Made by a program: the position numbers and the translations under genes. Of a DNA stretch of 64,000 nucleotides, positions 38,610 through 48,396 are shown piece after piece. Location of the stretch: NCBI GenBank assembly GCA_025060415.1, contig JANXBT010000002.1:248001-312000 (forward strand). Direction: 5' to 3'. The DNA is from Candidatus Bipolaricaulota bacterium. Lineage in GTDB: Bacteria > Bipolaricaulota > Bipolaricaulia > Bipolaricaulales > Bipolaricaulaceae. The number at the start of each line of letters is the position of its first letter. Position 1 is the first letter of the stretch. The notes below the pieces were generated by a model. That model searched no databases. It had not been told where the DNA came from and worked only from the letters and a program-made list of their open reading frames with translations.

Positions 38610-39986
38610 TCAGCGCAAAAGGAGGAACCGGGTCCGCCCCGCCCGCACCACCGTGAGGAGCACCTCCTCCCCCTCGCCCAGCGGGGCCACCAGCCGGTTC
38701 CAGTCCGCGACGTTGGCCACGGGCTCCCGGTTCACCTCCACGATCACGTCGCCCTCCTGCACGCCCGCCCAATAGGCCCGCGAGCCCGCCTCCACCTGGG
38801 TCACCACCACCCCCGTCTCCCGGGCGATGCCGTAGCGGCTCCGCAGCTCCGGGGTCAGGTCCTGCACGGTGAGCCCGAACTTGCGCAGCCCCACCCCCCC
38901 GGGGGCCGCCCCCTCCTCGGGCCGCTCCGCCAACACCACGCTCAGGGTGAGGGAGGCCCGCTGGCGCACCACGGTGAGGGTCACCCGCTCGCCCACCCGG
39001 CGGTACATGATCTCCCGCTGGAGGTCGTTGGTGGTGCGCACGGCCTTCCCGTCCACGGCCACGATGACGTCGCCGGCGCGCAGCCCGGCCCGCTCCGCGG
39101 GCGAGCCCCGCACCACCTCCGTCACCAGCACCCCCTCCCGCACCCCCAGCTGCCGCTCCATGCCCGGAAGCACGTCCTGGATGTACACGCCCAGCCAGGC
39201 CCGCGTCACCCGGCCGTACTGCACGATCTGCTCCAGGGCCAACTTGATCTCGTTGATGGGTACGGCGAAGTTGATCCCCTCCACGGCGAGCCCCGAGGCG
39301 GTCTGGCGGGCGATGAGCGTGTTCATCCCCACCACCTCGCCGTAGGCGTTCACCAGGGGGCCGCCGGAGTTGCCGGGGTTGATGGCCGCGTCCGTCTGGA
39401 TCATGCGCCGGAAGTAGCCGGAGCCGTCGGGCCGGGGCACATCCCGGTTCAGGGCGGAAACGATGCCCAGGGTCACGGTGTGGGCAAAGCCCAAGGGGTT
39501 CCCGATGGCGATGACCCAATCCCCGATCTCCAGGGCGTCGGAGTCGCCCAGGGGCGCGGCGGGGAGGTCCAGGCCGTCCACGGCCAAAACGGCAAGGTCC
39601 AGGAGGTCGTCCGTGCCCACCACCCGGGCCGTCCAGGTGTCCCCGCGCTGGGCCGTCACGCGAATGGCGGTGGCGTTCTCCACCACGTGGTAGTTGGTGA
39701 GCACGTACTTCTGGCCCGCGTATTCCACCACGAAGCCCGAGCCCAGGGAGGTCTGGGTGGTCTCGGGCTCGCCGAAGAACCGGCGCAGGAAGGGGTCCTG
39801 GAAGAACTGGTCCCACCAGGTGGCCACGCGGCGGGTGGCCTCGATCTTCACCACCGCGGGGGCCACCCGGGCGATGGCCGCCTTGATCGCGGCCTGGCCG
39901 GAGGCGGCGATCAGGGCCTGCACGTCCTGGGCCAGGGCCGCCCCCGCCACCAGGCCCACCAGCACCCACACCCAAGCCTTCCGCAT
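38610..39986 (-). CDS. degP: periplasmic serine protease DegP/HtrA
   Basis: 458 residues, signal peptide (about 1-19). Trypsin-like domain with His100 (NYHVVE), Asp130 (LLDLAVL) and Ser207 (GNSGGP), followed by two PDZ domains (about 270-355 and 375-455). Degrades or refolds misfolded envelope proteins, including barrels such as the three cysteine-rich proteins in this window. GGAGG is placed for ATG 39986. Transcribed divergently from the PP-loop gene. Confidence 0.95.
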   Translation of the reverse strand: MRKAWVWVLVGLVAGAALAQDVQALIAASGQAAIKAAIARVAPAVVKIEATRRVATWWDQFFQDPFLRRFFGEPETTQTSLGSGFVVEYAGQKYVLTNYHVVENATAIRVTAQRGDTWTARVVGTDDLLDLAVLAVDGLDLPAAPLGDSDALEIGDWVIAIGNPLGFAHTVTLGIVSALNRDVPRPDGSGYFRRMIQTDAAINPGNSGGPLVNAYGEVVGMNTLIARQTASGLAVEGINFAVPINEIKLALEQIVQYGRVTRAWLGVYIQDVLPGMERQLGVREGVLVTEVVRGSPAERAGLRAGDVIVAVDGKAVRTTNDLQREIMYRRVGERVTLTVVRQRASLTLSVVLAERPEEGAAPGGVGLRKFGLTVQDLTPELRSRYGIARETGVVVTQVEAGSRAYWAGVQEGDVIVEVNREPVANVADWNRLVAPLGEGEEVLLTVVRAGRTRFLLLR

Positions 39987-40096
39987 GCCTCCATCACCTC
40001 CGCCCCCATTTTGGCCCCCGGGGCTTGCACCGCGGGTGCAGCCCGTGTGCAGGGGCTGTGGAGATCCCGGCGGGCCGGGCCTATCATAGCCGCGGT

Positions 40097-41113
40097 ATGG
40101 CGGTTCCGCAGAAGAAGGCCATCGCCCTCATGTCGGGCGGGTTGGACTCGGCCCTGGCCGCGGCCCTCACCCGGCGCCTGGGGTTCGAGGTGGTGGGCCT
40201 GCACCTGGCCACGGGGTTCTGCACCGGAAAGGGGCGGTGCGACACCGTGCTGGCCCAGGCCCTGGCCCTCGGCATCCCCGTGCGCCTCCTCGATGTGGCG
40301 GAGGAATACCTGGAGGTGGTGAAGCGCCCGCGCTTCGGGAGGGGCCAGGGCATGAACCCCTGCTTGGATTGCCGCATCTTCATGGTGCGGAAGGCCGGGG
40401 AGCTCCTGGAGGCGGAGGGGGCTTCGTTTGTGGTCACGGGCGAGGTGCTGGGCCAGCGGCCGATGTCCCAGCACCTGCCGGCCCTGGAGCTGGTGGCCCG
40501 CGAGTCGGGGCTGGGCGAGCGGCTCGTGCGCCCCCTCTCCGGAAGGCTCCTTGGGCCCACCTTCCCCGAGCGGATGGGCTGGGTGCGGCGGGAGGACTGG
40601 CTGGACCTCCAGGGCCGTTCCCGCAAGCGCCAGATGGAGCTCGCCCAGGCGTGGGGGATCCCCGCGTACACCCCGCCCGGCGGCGGGTGCTGCCTGCTTT
40701 TGGAGCGGGCCTACGCCAAGCGCCTGCGGGACCTCATCCGGGAAAAGGGGGTGGACGCCCTCACCAAGGAGGACTTCGCCCTTCTTCGGTATGGCCGCCA
40801 CTTCCGGTTGGGCCCAAAAGTCCGCGTCGTGGTGGGGCGGGACGAGCTGGAGAACGCCGCCCTCCTCGCCTTGGCGGGGGGGCACACCCTGCTGGCCTTC
40901 CCCGACGTGCCGGGGCCGGTGGCCCTGGTGGTGGGCGAGGCCGGGGAGGAGGAGCTGCGGCTGGCCGCGGAGCTCGCCGCCCGCTACAGCGACGCGCCGG
41001 CGGGCGCGCCCGTGCGGGTCCTGGCCCAGCGGGACGGGCAAACGCGGGAGCTTTGGGTCACGCCCTGGCCCAAGGACGACCCCCGCCTGCGCCGGCTGCG
41101 CATCGACCGCTGA
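40097..41113 (+). CDS. PP-loop ATPase, ThiI/MnmA-like tRNA sulfurtransferase
   Basis: 338 residues. The PP-loop SGGLDSA is at 13-19. NPCLDC (about 91-96) supplies paired cysteines as in thiouridylases, and TPPGGGCCLL adds a conserved Cys pair found in the ThiI-like/DUF814 family (NFACT-R-like C-terminal part). It probably adenylates a tRNA uridine and transfers sulfur, but the target position is unknown. It is distinct from mnmA at 11162. The ATG has TATCAT 9 nt upstream and no Shine-Dalgarno. A zinc-ribbon gene follows after 29 bp. Confidence 0.78.
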   Translation: MAVPQKKAIALMSGGLDSALAAALTRRLGFEVVGLHLATGFCTGKGRCDTVLAQALALGIPVRLLDVAEEYLEVVKRPRFGRGQGMNPCLDCRIFMVRKAGELLEAEGASFVVTGEVLGQRPMSQHLPALELVARESGLGERLVRPLSGRLLGPTFPERMGWVRREDWLDLQGRSRKRQMELAQAWGIPAYTPPGGGCCLLLERAYAKRLRDLIREKGVDALTKEDFALLRYGRHFRLGPKVRVVVGRDELENAALLALAGGHTLLAFPDVPGPVALVVGEAGEEELRLAAELAARYSDAPAGAPVRVLAQRDGQTRELWVTPWPKDDPRLRRLRIDR

Positions 41114-41142
41114 AACCCCGCCGGCTATAATGCGGCCCGGCT

Positions 41143-41343
41143 ATGACGGCGCCCACAAAAGGCTATCTGGTGCGGACCAAGGCCAACAGCTTCAAGGTGC
41201 TGTGCGCGGACTGCCTGAAGAAGTCGGAGTACGAGGAGTTCGTGCGGCCCTGGAGCGTGCTGTTGAGCTCCCGCTGCGTGAAGTGCCAGGGCCCGGTGGT
41301 CCTGAACCCGGAGGAGCCCCGGCCCCCCACGGCCAAGAAGTGA
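41143..41343 (+). CDS. small zinc-ribbon protein
   Basis: 66 residues with two Cys-x-x-Cys pairs (CADC and CVKC, about 22 residues apart), a likely structural zinc site. Otherwise unknown. TATAAT lies 11 nt before the ATG, so the leader would be about 4-5 nt. It directly follows the PP-loop enzyme and could assist it, for example as sulfur carrier or tRNA-binding partner; that is inference from adjacency. Stops back to back with the lyase gene. Confidence 0.7.
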   Translation: MTAPTKGYLVRTKANSFKVLCADCLKKSEYEEFVRPWSVLLSSRCVKCQGPVVLNPEEPRPPTAKK

Positions 41344-42693
41344 TCAGGCGGGGGCGAAGCGGGCCCGGAAGTGCCGCAGCGGCCCGCTTCCCGCCACCAG
41401 CCTCAGCCCCCTGAGGCGCTCCCGCCCCTCCAGGACGCGGGCGAAGGTGTGCACCACGTGGCGGAGGTGCTCCTCGGTGTAGACCCGGCGGGGCAGGGCC
41501 AACCGCACGAGCTCCATCCGGGCCGCCTCGCCCAGCATCCCTGAGCCCACCTCCACCGCGCGCACCCCGCCCTCCAGGTACAGGGCGCACACCAGGACCT
41601 GGCCGGGGAACTGGTCCCGGGGGATGTGGGGGAGGAGGCGGGCGGCGTCCACGTAGACGGCGTGGCCCCCCGGCGGCCAGTACACGGGAACCCCGATCCG
41701 GCGCAGCTCCTCCGCCAGCCAGCGCACCTGGCCCACCCGGTCCCGCAGGTACAGGGGGTCGAGGGCCTCCCGCAGGCCCACGGCCAGGGCCGCGAGGTCC
41801 CGCCCGGCCAGGCCGCCGTAGGTGGGAAACCCCTCCCAGAGGATGAGCTTTTCCGCGCACCGCTCGTAGAGGTCCGGGTCGCGCAGGGCCAGGAACCCCC
41901 CGATGTTCCCCAGCCCGTCCTTCTTGGCGGACACGAGGCAGCCGTCGGCCAGGGAAAAGACCGCGCGGGCGATCGCCGCCGGGGTGTGGTCCGCGTAGCC
42001 GGGCTCGCGCTCCCCGATGAAGAAGGCGTTCTCCGCGTGCCGGGCGGCGTCGAGGATGAGGGGGATGCCGTGGGCGTGGGCCACCTCCGCCACGGCCCGG
42101 ACGTTCGCCAGGGACACGGGCTGCCCGGCCAGGGTGTTGTTGGTGAGGGTGAGCATCACGAACGGCACGCGTTCCCCCTCCCGGCGGAGGAGGGCGCGCA
42201 GCGCCTCCACGTCCATGTTCCCCTTGAAGGGGTGGTCGCTTTCGGGGTCGAAGGCCTCGGGGATGGGAAGGTCCACGGGCCGGGCGCCGAGGGCCAGGAG
42301 GTTGGCGCGGGTCGTGTCGAAGTGGGAGTTGTTGGGGACGATGTCCCCGGGCTTCACGGTCACGGCGAAGAACACGCGTTCCGCGCCGCGGCCCTGGTGG
42401 GTGGGGAGGACGTAGGGGTAGCCCGTGATCTCCTGGACCGCCTCGCGGAAGAGCTCAAACGAGCGGCTGCCCGCGTAGGCCTCGTCGCCCTCCATGAGCG
42501 CGGCCCACTGGGCTTGGGACATGGCGCCCGTCCCGGAGTCCGTGAGGAGGTCGATGTACACGTCCGAGCTGCGCAGGTTGAAGACGTTGTAGCCGGCCTC
42601 CGCGAGGAGCTTTTCCCGTTCCGCGCGGGAGGGGAGGCGGATGGGCTCCACGACCTTGATCTTGTAGGGCTTCGGCCACCAGCCGTCGTCCAT
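41344..42693 (-). CDS. tnaA: beta-eliminating lyase, tryptophanase-like
   Basis: PLP enzyme of the tryptophanase/tyrosine phenol-lyase family (449 residues), splitting an aromatic amino acid to pyruvate, ammonia and indole or phenol. The family core is clear: [31 protein letters not shown] and PLP-Lys258 in SAKKDGLGN. The overall sequence leans to tyrosine phenol-lyase, but at the position of its substrate-specifying Arg (MERG) this protein has AVEVGS, as in tryptophanase, so tryptophan is the likelier substrate. Start ATG 42693 is preferred to the TTG four codons upstream. Confidence 0.85.
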   Translation of the reverse strand: MDDGWWPKPYKIKVVEPIRLPSRAEREKLLAEAGYNVFNLRSSDVYIDLLTDSGTGAMSQAQWAALMEGDEAYAGSRSFELFREAVQEITGYPYVLPTHQGRGAERVFFAVTVKPGDIVPNNSHFDTTRANLLALGARPVDLPIPEAFDPESDHPFKGNMDVEALRALLRREGERVPFVMLTLTNNTLAGQPVSLANVRAVAEVAHAHGIPLILDAARHAENAFFIGEREPGYADHTPAAIARAVFSLADGCLVSAKKDGLGNIGGFLALRDPDLYERCAEKLILWEGFPTYGGLAGRDLAALAVGLREALDPLYLRDRVGQVRWLAEELRRIGVPVYWPPGGHAVYVDAARLLPHIPRDQFPGQVLVCALYLEGGVRAVEVGSGMLGEAARMELVRLALPRRVYTEEHLRHVVHTFARVLEGRERLRGLRLVAGSGPLRHFRARFAPA

Positions 42694-42746
42694 GGGGGCC
42701 CTCAATGTTACCCCGCGATCCGCGGCAAGGCGCGCGTTCCCCGCGT

Positions 42747-42776
42747 TTGACGGGGGAACGTAGCGGGGGTTACACT
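42747..42776 (+). promoter_or_regulatory. promoter of the HEAT-repeat gene, leaderless geometry
   Basis: TTGACG, 18-bp spacer, TACACT, then 6 nt and GTG 42783. One of the clearest two-box examples of the leaderless pattern. Confidence 0.65.
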
Positions 42777-42782
42777 GCGGCC

Positions 42783-43439
42783 GTGGACGCCACGGATCCC
42801 CAAGTCTCCCTCCTCCAGGAAGAGGCGCAGCTCCAGGCGTGGGTGGAAAAAATTTGCGCGCACCTGGGCCAGGGCCAGGGCTTGCACGCCCTCACGGAGG
42901 GCCTGCGCCGGGGCTACACCCTCCTCTTCCCCGCCCTGCGCCGCCTCGCCCGGGAGGGCGAGGAGGGCACGCGCCGGGCCCTCGTGCAGGCCATCGGGGA
43001 GGCCGCGGATCCGGCCGACCCCTTCCGCGCCGCCTTCCTCCTGGAGCTCCTCTCCCCCCTCCTTTGGGACCCCGTGCCGGCGATCCGCCGGGCCGCCCGC
43101 CGCACCCTGCGGGAAACGCTCCTGGCCGTCTACCCCGGGGAGGCCCTGGAGGCGCTGGTGCAGTGGGCGGCCGAGCCGGAGGCGGCGCGCCAAGCCCTCG
43201 CCGCCCAGATGCTGGGCCACGCCCCCCCTCGGGCGGTACGCCGGGCCCTCATCGCCCTGAAGCCCCTGGCCCACAGCCGGGAGCCCCGCGTGCGCCGCGC
43301 GGTGCTAGCGGCCTTGAGGCGCCTGGCCCAGACCGCGCCCGAGCCGGTGAGCGCGGAACTCCGCCGCTGGCGGGAGGACCCCGGCCTCGCCCCCATAGCC
43401 CGGCGCCTGTTAGACGGAAAGGAGTTTGCGCAGCGCTAG
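42783..43439 (+). CDS. HEAT-repeat-like helical protein
   Basis: 218 residues from GTG 42783. Helical repeats with the HEAT rhythm ([36 protein letters not shown]) across the protein. Cytosolic, probably a protein-interaction scaffold; no catalytic motif. The start is set by the promoter 6 nt away. Its 3' end overlaps the convergent VWA gene by 30 bp, so both 3' ends are coding. Confidence 0.75.
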   Translation: MDATDPQVSLLQEEAQLQAWVEKICAHLGQGQGLHALTEGLRRGYTLLFPALRRLAREGEEGTRRALVQAIGEAADPADPFRAAFLLELLSPLLWDPVPAIRRAARRTLRETLLAVYPGEALEALVQWAAEPEAARQALAAQMLGHAPPRAVRRALIALKPLAHSREPRVRRAVLAALRRLAQTAPEPVSAELRRWREDPGLAPIARRLLDGKEFAQR

Positions 43440-45848
43440 GTCCAGGACGAACGCGGCCGCACCGGCCCAAAGCAGGGCCGGCCAGAGGGCGATCCAGTCG
43501 GCCACCGCCTCGCTCCGCTCCGGAAGCTCCTCGTCCTCGAGGAGCGCCCCGCCGGTGAGGCGCGCCAGGGTCCCCAGCGTTTCCCGATCCGGGCCGAGCT
43601 CGGCGTACTCCGGGGGGTAGGGCAGGGCCAGCACCGCCGTGCCCCCGTACTGGCCGGTGGCCTCGGCCACGGCCAGGAGGTAGGCGCCCGCCCCGGGATG
43701 GGGGAGCTCCGCCTCGTAGCGGCCCGGCGCCACCTGGCGGAACCCTAGCTCCTGGGCGCCGCCCGGCCCCGCCAGCCTCCCCGAAAAGCGCAGGCCATGC
43801 ACCCAGCGCCCGTCCCGCTCCACGTCCAGGCGGATAACCACCCCCTTCCCCCGCAGCTCCCAGGCGAGGCCCAAGGGTTTGCGCTGCGGCCAAAGCTCCT
43901 CCAGAAGCGCCGCGAAGTGGGGGAGCCAGGAGGGATCCGTGGCCCAGGCCCGGGTCCAGCCCCCGCGCAGGTCCGTGTTCAGCACGGCCACTGTGCCCAG
44001 CCCCACCCGCCAGAAGGCCAGGAGCGGGTCCCCCCCGGGCAAAAGCAGGGCCACCTCCGCCGTGGGCTTGGGGAAGGTCAGGGCGTAGCCGTGGACAGGG
44101 GGGACCGCGGGGGCGGCGAGGGCCGCCGGCCCGGGATAAACAGGGAACTCGCCCTCCACGAAGCGCGGCCGCACCGCCCTCTTCGTCTCCTGGACGAGCA
44201 CGGCCCGCAGTTCCTTGGGCTCAACGAGGACATGGAGCTCGCCGCGGCCGGCCTGGGCCAGCCCCCCCAGGATCTCCAGATCCGCATCGGGGCCGATGGC
44301 GATGGCGGTGACGCCCACCCCGCTTTGCGCCACCTGCTGGTAGAGGGCCGGGAAGGCCCGGTTCTCCCGCACCGTCTTCCCGTCGGAGATGACGATCATG
44401 TGGCGGAGGCGGGCGGGCACGTTTTCCAGGGCGGAGAGGGCCAGGAGCACGGCGGGCCAAAGGTCCGTGCCGCCGCTGGGGAAGAGGCCGGCCAGGGCGG
44501 CGAAGAGGAGGGGGCGAGTTTGCTCCGCCGGCCCCGGGGGGGCCAGCCAGAACGGGGTGCGGTCGAAGGCCAGGGCGCCCAGCCAATCTTCGGGGGGCAC
44601 GAGCTCGGCGGCCGCGGCCGCCGCCTCCTTGAGGAGGTCCAGCTTCGTGACCTCGCCGGCCCTCCCGGCCATGGAGGCCGAGCGGTCCAGGACGAACACC
44701 ACCGCCGCGGTGGCCGCCCGCACGCGCTCGGGCACGGCGTAGGTCACGGGCAGGATCTCCTCCAGCGCCCCGGCGTAGCCGCTTAGGGCCCGCCGCCCCT
44801 GCACCACCAGGAGCCCGCCCCCCTCCGCCACAAAGGCCCGCAGGGCCTCCACCCCCGGTGCCCCCAAAAGCCCCAACGGGAAGTCATCAAGGATCACCAG
44901 CCCCACCCCCGCCAGATCCGCGGGGCGCAGGAACTCCACCCGCCGGAAGCGCAGCCCCAGCCCCGCCAACGCCGCGTCCACAAGGCCCGCCTCCCGCCCC
45001 ACCACCAACACCTCCGGCGCCGGGCCCGCCCGCACGGCCCAGCTCAGCCGGTTGTTCGCCCCCAGGGGGTCCTCCGGACAGTCCAAAACAAGCTCCACCA
45101 GGTGGAGGCCCTCCTCGGGGAGGGCGAGGACGAAGGCGAGCTCTGTACGGCCGGGCTCCACGCGGAGATCCCGCTCCTCCGCCACCTTCCCGTTGAGGAG
45201 CAGGCGGGCGCGGAGGGGGAGGGGCCGGGAGGCGGCGAGGACGCCCAGGAACTCGGCGGCGGCGCCCGGGGGCACGGCCTCCGGCCCGCGGAAGCTCAGG
45301 AGCCGCAGGGGGTCCTCCTGGCCCACGGGGAAGACGTGCACGGGGACCCCTTGGGCCCGGGCCTGGGCCGCGGCCGCCCAAAGCTGCCCCTCCGTGTCCC
45401 GGCCGTCGGTGATCGCCACGATCTGGCCCTTCCCCTCCAGGAGGGCCAGGGCCAGGTGGAGGGCCGCGCCGAGGTCGGTGCGGGCGGGGTCCAAGTCCAC
45501 CGGGGAGGCGAGGGCGCGGGGCAGGCCGGGCTGGGGCGGGCGGACCACGGCGGCCCCGCCGGCCGCCACCACCACCCCGATCTCGGCCCCGCGCGCCGCG
45601 GCGGACCCGGCCAGCTCCCAAAAGGCGGGCAGGGCCGCCTCGCCCACGCTCGCGGAACGGTCCACCACAAACACGACCCGCTCCCTTTCCCGGCGCAGGG
45701 CGAGCTCGGGCTGCGCCAGGGCCAGCCCAAGGAGGGCGAGGGTGAGGGCCCGGCCCACGAGGCGCCGCCCCCGCCGCCACCCCAAAAGGAGGAGGGCAGC
45801 GGGCAGGACCAACAGGGCCAGGGCCCAGGGCCAAAGGAGGCGCATCAT
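43410..45848 (-). CDS. membrane protein with two VWA-like domains and a glutamine-amidotransferase-like region
   Basis: 812 residues. N-terminal membrane segments (about 5-55), a first VWA-like domain (VVFVVDRSASVGEAALP; DGRDTEG), an Ig-like region, a class I GATase-like fold (EVLVVGREAGLVDAALAGLGLRFRRVEF..LVILDDFP), then a second VWA with a full MIDAS (VLDRSASMAG, SGGTDL, ISDGK) and a C-terminal membrane helix. This layout matches conserved VWA/GATase-like proteins in MoxR-BatA clusters. Start ATG 45848 overlaps the upstream stop (ATGA). Last gene of the eight-gene operon. Confidence 0.82.
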   Translation of the reverse strand: MMRLLWPWALALLVLPAALLLLGWRRGRRLVGRALTLALLGLALAQPELALRRERERVVFVVDRSASVGEAALPAFWELAGSAAARGAEIGVVVAAGGAAVVRPPQPGLPRALASPVDLDPARTDLGAALHLALALLEGKGQIVAITDGRDTEGQLWAAAAQARAQGVPVHVFPVGQEDPLRLLSFRGPEAVPPGAAAEFLGVLAASRPLPLRARLLLNGKVAEERDLRVEPGRTELAFVLALPEEGLHLVELVLDCPEDPLGANNRLSWAVRAGPAPEVLVVGREAGLVDAALAGLGLRFRRVEFLRPADLAGVGLVILDDFPLGLLGAPGVEALRAFVAEGGGLLVVQGRRALSGYAGALEEILPVTYAVPERVRAATAAVVFVLDRSASMAGRAGEVTKLDLLKEAAAAAAELVPPEDWLGALAFDRTPFWLAPPGPAEQTRPLLFAALAGLFPSGGTDLWPAVLLALSALENVPARLRHMIVISDGKTVRENRAFPALYQQVAQSGVGVTAIAIGPDADLEILGGLAQAGRGELHVLVEPKELRAVLVQETKRAVRPRFVEGEFPVYPGPAALAAPAVPPVHGYALTFPKPTAEVALLLPGGDPLLAFWRVGLGTVAVLNTDLRGGWTRAWATDPSWLPHFAALLEELWPQRKPLGLAWELRGKGVVIRLDVERDGRWVHGLRFSGRLAGPGGAQELGFRQVAPGRYEAELPHPGAGAYLLAVAEATGQYGGTAVLALPYPPEYAELGPDRETLGTLARLTGGALLEDEELPERSEAVADWIALWPALLWAGAAAFVLDLALRKLLSV

Positions 45849-47500
45849 CCCTCCCGGCGGAGGAAGAGCACGGCCTCCGCGCCGAGGAGGAGGACCAGGG
45901 CGAGGGCCGCCCAGGGCCAGAGGGGCTGGAGGGCGCGCGCCGGGCGGACCGGCCGCTCCCCCTCCCCCGCCGCCTCCCCCGGGCGGAAGGCCTCCCAGGG
46001 CACGTTCACCGCCAGGGGTTGGGGCCCCCGTGGGCCGTCCAGGGCATAGATCCCCGGCCGCGTGGGCACCCACACCCCCGTGAACGTGCCCTCCTCCGTG
46101 CGCATGGAGAACCCGGGCGGGAGGACCACCGCCTCGCCCACGAGCGCGCCCGCGGCGGGCTCCTGGGGCAAAAGCCAGGCCAGGAGGTGGCGCACGAGGA
46201 TGGGGAAGTCCGGGAGGAGGGGGAGGTTGGTGCGGGCGAGGTCGAGGGCCAAGGCGGCCCGCCGGCCCGCCGGGGTCTCCCAAAGGAACAGGAGGGGGAC
46301 TTCGCCCGCCCAGAGGAGGACCTGGGCCGTGGGCGGGACCTCCTGGCGCAGCACCTGGCCCAGGCGCCAGGCGCGCAGGGAGAGGTTCTCCAGGAGGGGG
46401 CTGGCCTCGGCGCGCAGGGGGCCGGCCTCCGCCGGGCCCACCACGGCCGCGCCGGGCAGCCCCGCGCCCACCAGAAGGCAGGGCCCGGCGGGCTCCCCGG
46501 GGAGCGCGGTGCCCACGGCCACGAAAAGATCGGGGTCCTTTTCGTCGCGGCGCAGGGGGGCCGCGGCCCGCAGGGCCGCCCAAAGGTAGCGGTCCTCCGG
46601 CCCCCGCCAGGCCACCCTCACCTCCCCGCCCCGCAGCACGAAGTAGCGCACGTTGTCCCAGGCGAAGGCGTCGGAGGGCCGCAGCTCCGCCACGAACGCG
46701 CCGGCCCGCGCCCCCGGCAGGACCAGCACCACCTCTTCCTCCTCCCCGGGGGGCACGAGGCGGGCCGCCCAGAACTCCCCGGCCTCGGAAACGATGCGGA
46801 TTTGCACGTCCTTATAGCCGGACGTGGCGTTGAGGACCCGCAGGAACGCCTCGTAGCGCAGGCCATCCGGGGAGGGCCGCACGGCGAACGCGGTGATCCC
46901 CAGGTTCTCCGGCCGGGGGACGGCGATCACCTCCGCGCCGGCGATCCCTGTGGGATCGTCGGTGAGGACCACCACGCGGGGCCAAGGTTCAGGGAGGAGG
47001 GCCAGGGCGCGGGCGAGCTCGGGGCGGCGGGTGAGGCGGGGCGCGTAGCGGCGCAGCAGGGCCAGGGCGCGCTCGGGGTCCGCGGTGGGGGGCACGAGGA
47101 CCTCCGGGGGCTCGGCCCACAGCACGGCGGCCCACGGCCCCGCGGAGTTCCGCAGGACCTCCTCCGCGGCGGCCAGGATCCGCTCGCGGGTCCCTTCCGC
47201 GGCGGTGGGGGCGGAGGCGTCCAGGACCAGGAGGGTGGCCCCGGCCGGCCGCAGCACCTCCCGGCCCGGCCGGCTCAGGGCCAACGCGGAAAGGACCACC
47301 CCCAAAACCTGCAAGAGGAGGAGCACATCGAAGCGGGCCCGCAGCCGCTCCACCCAGCGCGGCCGGTCCGGCCGTACCCCCTCCCAAAGGAAAAGGGCCG
47401 ACACGGGCCAATCCCGCTCCCTTCGGCGCAAAAAGTAGAGGACGAGCACGGGGACGAGGGCCAAAAGCCAAAGCCAGGCCCAGGGGAGGAGGAAGGTCAC
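45845..47500 (-). CDS. BatA-like membrane protein with degenerate VWA domain
   Basis: 551 residues from GTG 47500, which overlaps the DUF58 stop (GTGA). The N-terminus is the BatA (aerotolerance regulator) type: FLLPWAWLWLLALVPVLVLYFLRRR, two membrane helices, then a VWA-like domain starting LLVLDASAPTAAEGTRERI in which the MIDAS is reduced (DASAP for DxSxS). A beta-rich periplasmic part and a final membrane helix follow. Likely partner of MoxR and the DUF58 protein in an envelope complex. Confidence 0.82.
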   Translation of the reverse strand: MTFLLPWAWLWLLALVPVLVLYFLRRRERDWPVSALFLWEGVRPDRPRWVERLRARFDVLLLLQVLGVVLSALALSRPGREVLRPAGATLLVLDASAPTAAEGTRERILAAAEEVLRNSAGPWAAVLWAEPPEVLVPPTADPERALALLRRYAPRLTRRPELARALALLPEPWPRVVVLTDDPTGIAGAEVIAVPRPENLGITAFAVRPSPDGLRYEAFLRVLNATSGYKDVQIRIVSEAGEFWAARLVPPGEEEEVVLVLPGARAGAFVAELRPSDAFAWDNVRYFVLRGGEVRVAWRGPEDRYLWAALRAAAPLRRDEKDPDLFVAVGTALPGEPAGPCLLVGAGLPGAAVVGPAEAGPLRAEASPLLENLSLRAWRLGQVLRQEVPPTAQVLLWAGEVPLLFLWETPAGRRAALALDLARTNLPLLPDFPILVRHLLAWLLPQEPAAGALVGEAVVLPPGFSMRTEEGTFTGVWVPTRPGIYALDGPRGPQPLAVNVPWEAFRPGEAAGEGERPVRPARALQPLWPWAALALVLLLGAEAVLFLRREG

Positions 47501-48396
47501 GGCCGCCACCTCCGGGCCAGGGTGAGGGCCGCGGCCACCGGCGAGGTATCGGAGGCGAACAGGAAAAGGCCCACCCCCAGCTCCGCGCAGGCCTGGGCGA
47601 GGCCCTCGTTCCAGCGGCGCAGGTTTTCCTGGTAGGCGCGGCGGGCCGCGGGGCCCACGATGGCCGGCCGGCCCCGGCCCTCCTCCGCGTCCACCAGCCG
47701 CACCTCCCCAAGAAGGGGCGGGCGGAGGTCCTCTGGGGCGAGGATTTGGACGGCGGCCACGGCGTGGCGGCCGGCGCGCAGGGCCGCCAGCCCCTCCCGC
47801 AGGCCGGGCGCCAAAAAGTCCGAGAGGACCAGGCACACCCCGGGTTCCCAGGCCCGCTCCGCCCACGCCCCCAGGGCCCGGCCCAGGTCCGTGCGGCCCG
47901 CGGGCACCAGGTCCAGAAGGCTGCGGAAGGCCTGGACCAGCGCGGCCCGGCCCCGCCGGGGCCGCCCCAGGCCCGCGGGCTCCGCGGCAAAGGGGTAGAC
48001 GCCAAAGCGGTCCCCGCCCCGGAAAGCCAGGAAAAGGAGGGCGGCCGCCAGCCGACGGGCGAAGTGGAGCTTCCCGCCCAGCCCCATGGAGGCCGAGCGG
48101 TCCAAAAGCACGTACATGGGGGCCTCCACTTCCCGGGAGAAAACCTTGGTCACGAGCTTCCTGTGGCGGGCGTACACGGCCCAGTCGATGAGGCGGAGGT
48201 CGTCGCCGGGCTGGTAGGGGCGGTGGTCCGCGAACTCCAGGGAGGCGCCGGCCCGGCGGCTGAGGTGCCCGCCGGGCGCGTGGGCCCAGGCCCGCCGCAG
48301 GGAGAGCCGGGCCCGGCGCAGGGCCCCCAGCTCCGCGGCGCTCAAAAGCCCTAGGGCGGCGGAACGGTCCGCAGGACCTCCCTCAACACGTCCCAT
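47497..48396 (-). CDS. DUF58 domain protein
   Basis: 299 residues. Family motif SLEFADHRPYQPGDDLRLIDWAVYAR, then a VWA-like segment PMYVLLDRSASMG with an intact DxSxS. DUF58 proteins accompany MoxR ATPases and are thought to be their targets. The start is uncertain: ATG 48396 overlaps moxR by 46 bp and gives normal length; a TTG after the moxR stop is the alternative. Confidence 0.87.
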   Translation of the reverse strand: MGRVEGGPADRSAALGLLSAAELGALRRARLSLRRAWAHAPGGHLSRRAGASLEFADHRPYQPGDDLRLIDWAVYARHRKLVTKVFSREVEAPMYVLLDRSASMGLGGKLHFARRLAAALLFLAFRGGDRFGVYPFAAEPAGLGRPRRGRAALVQAFRSLLDLVPAGRTDLGRALGAWAERAWEPGVCLVLSDFLAPGLREGLAALRAGRHAVAAVQILAPEDLRPPLLGEVRLVDAEEGRGRPAIVGPAARRAYQENLRRWNEGLAQACAELGVGLFLFASDTSPVAAALTLARRWRP

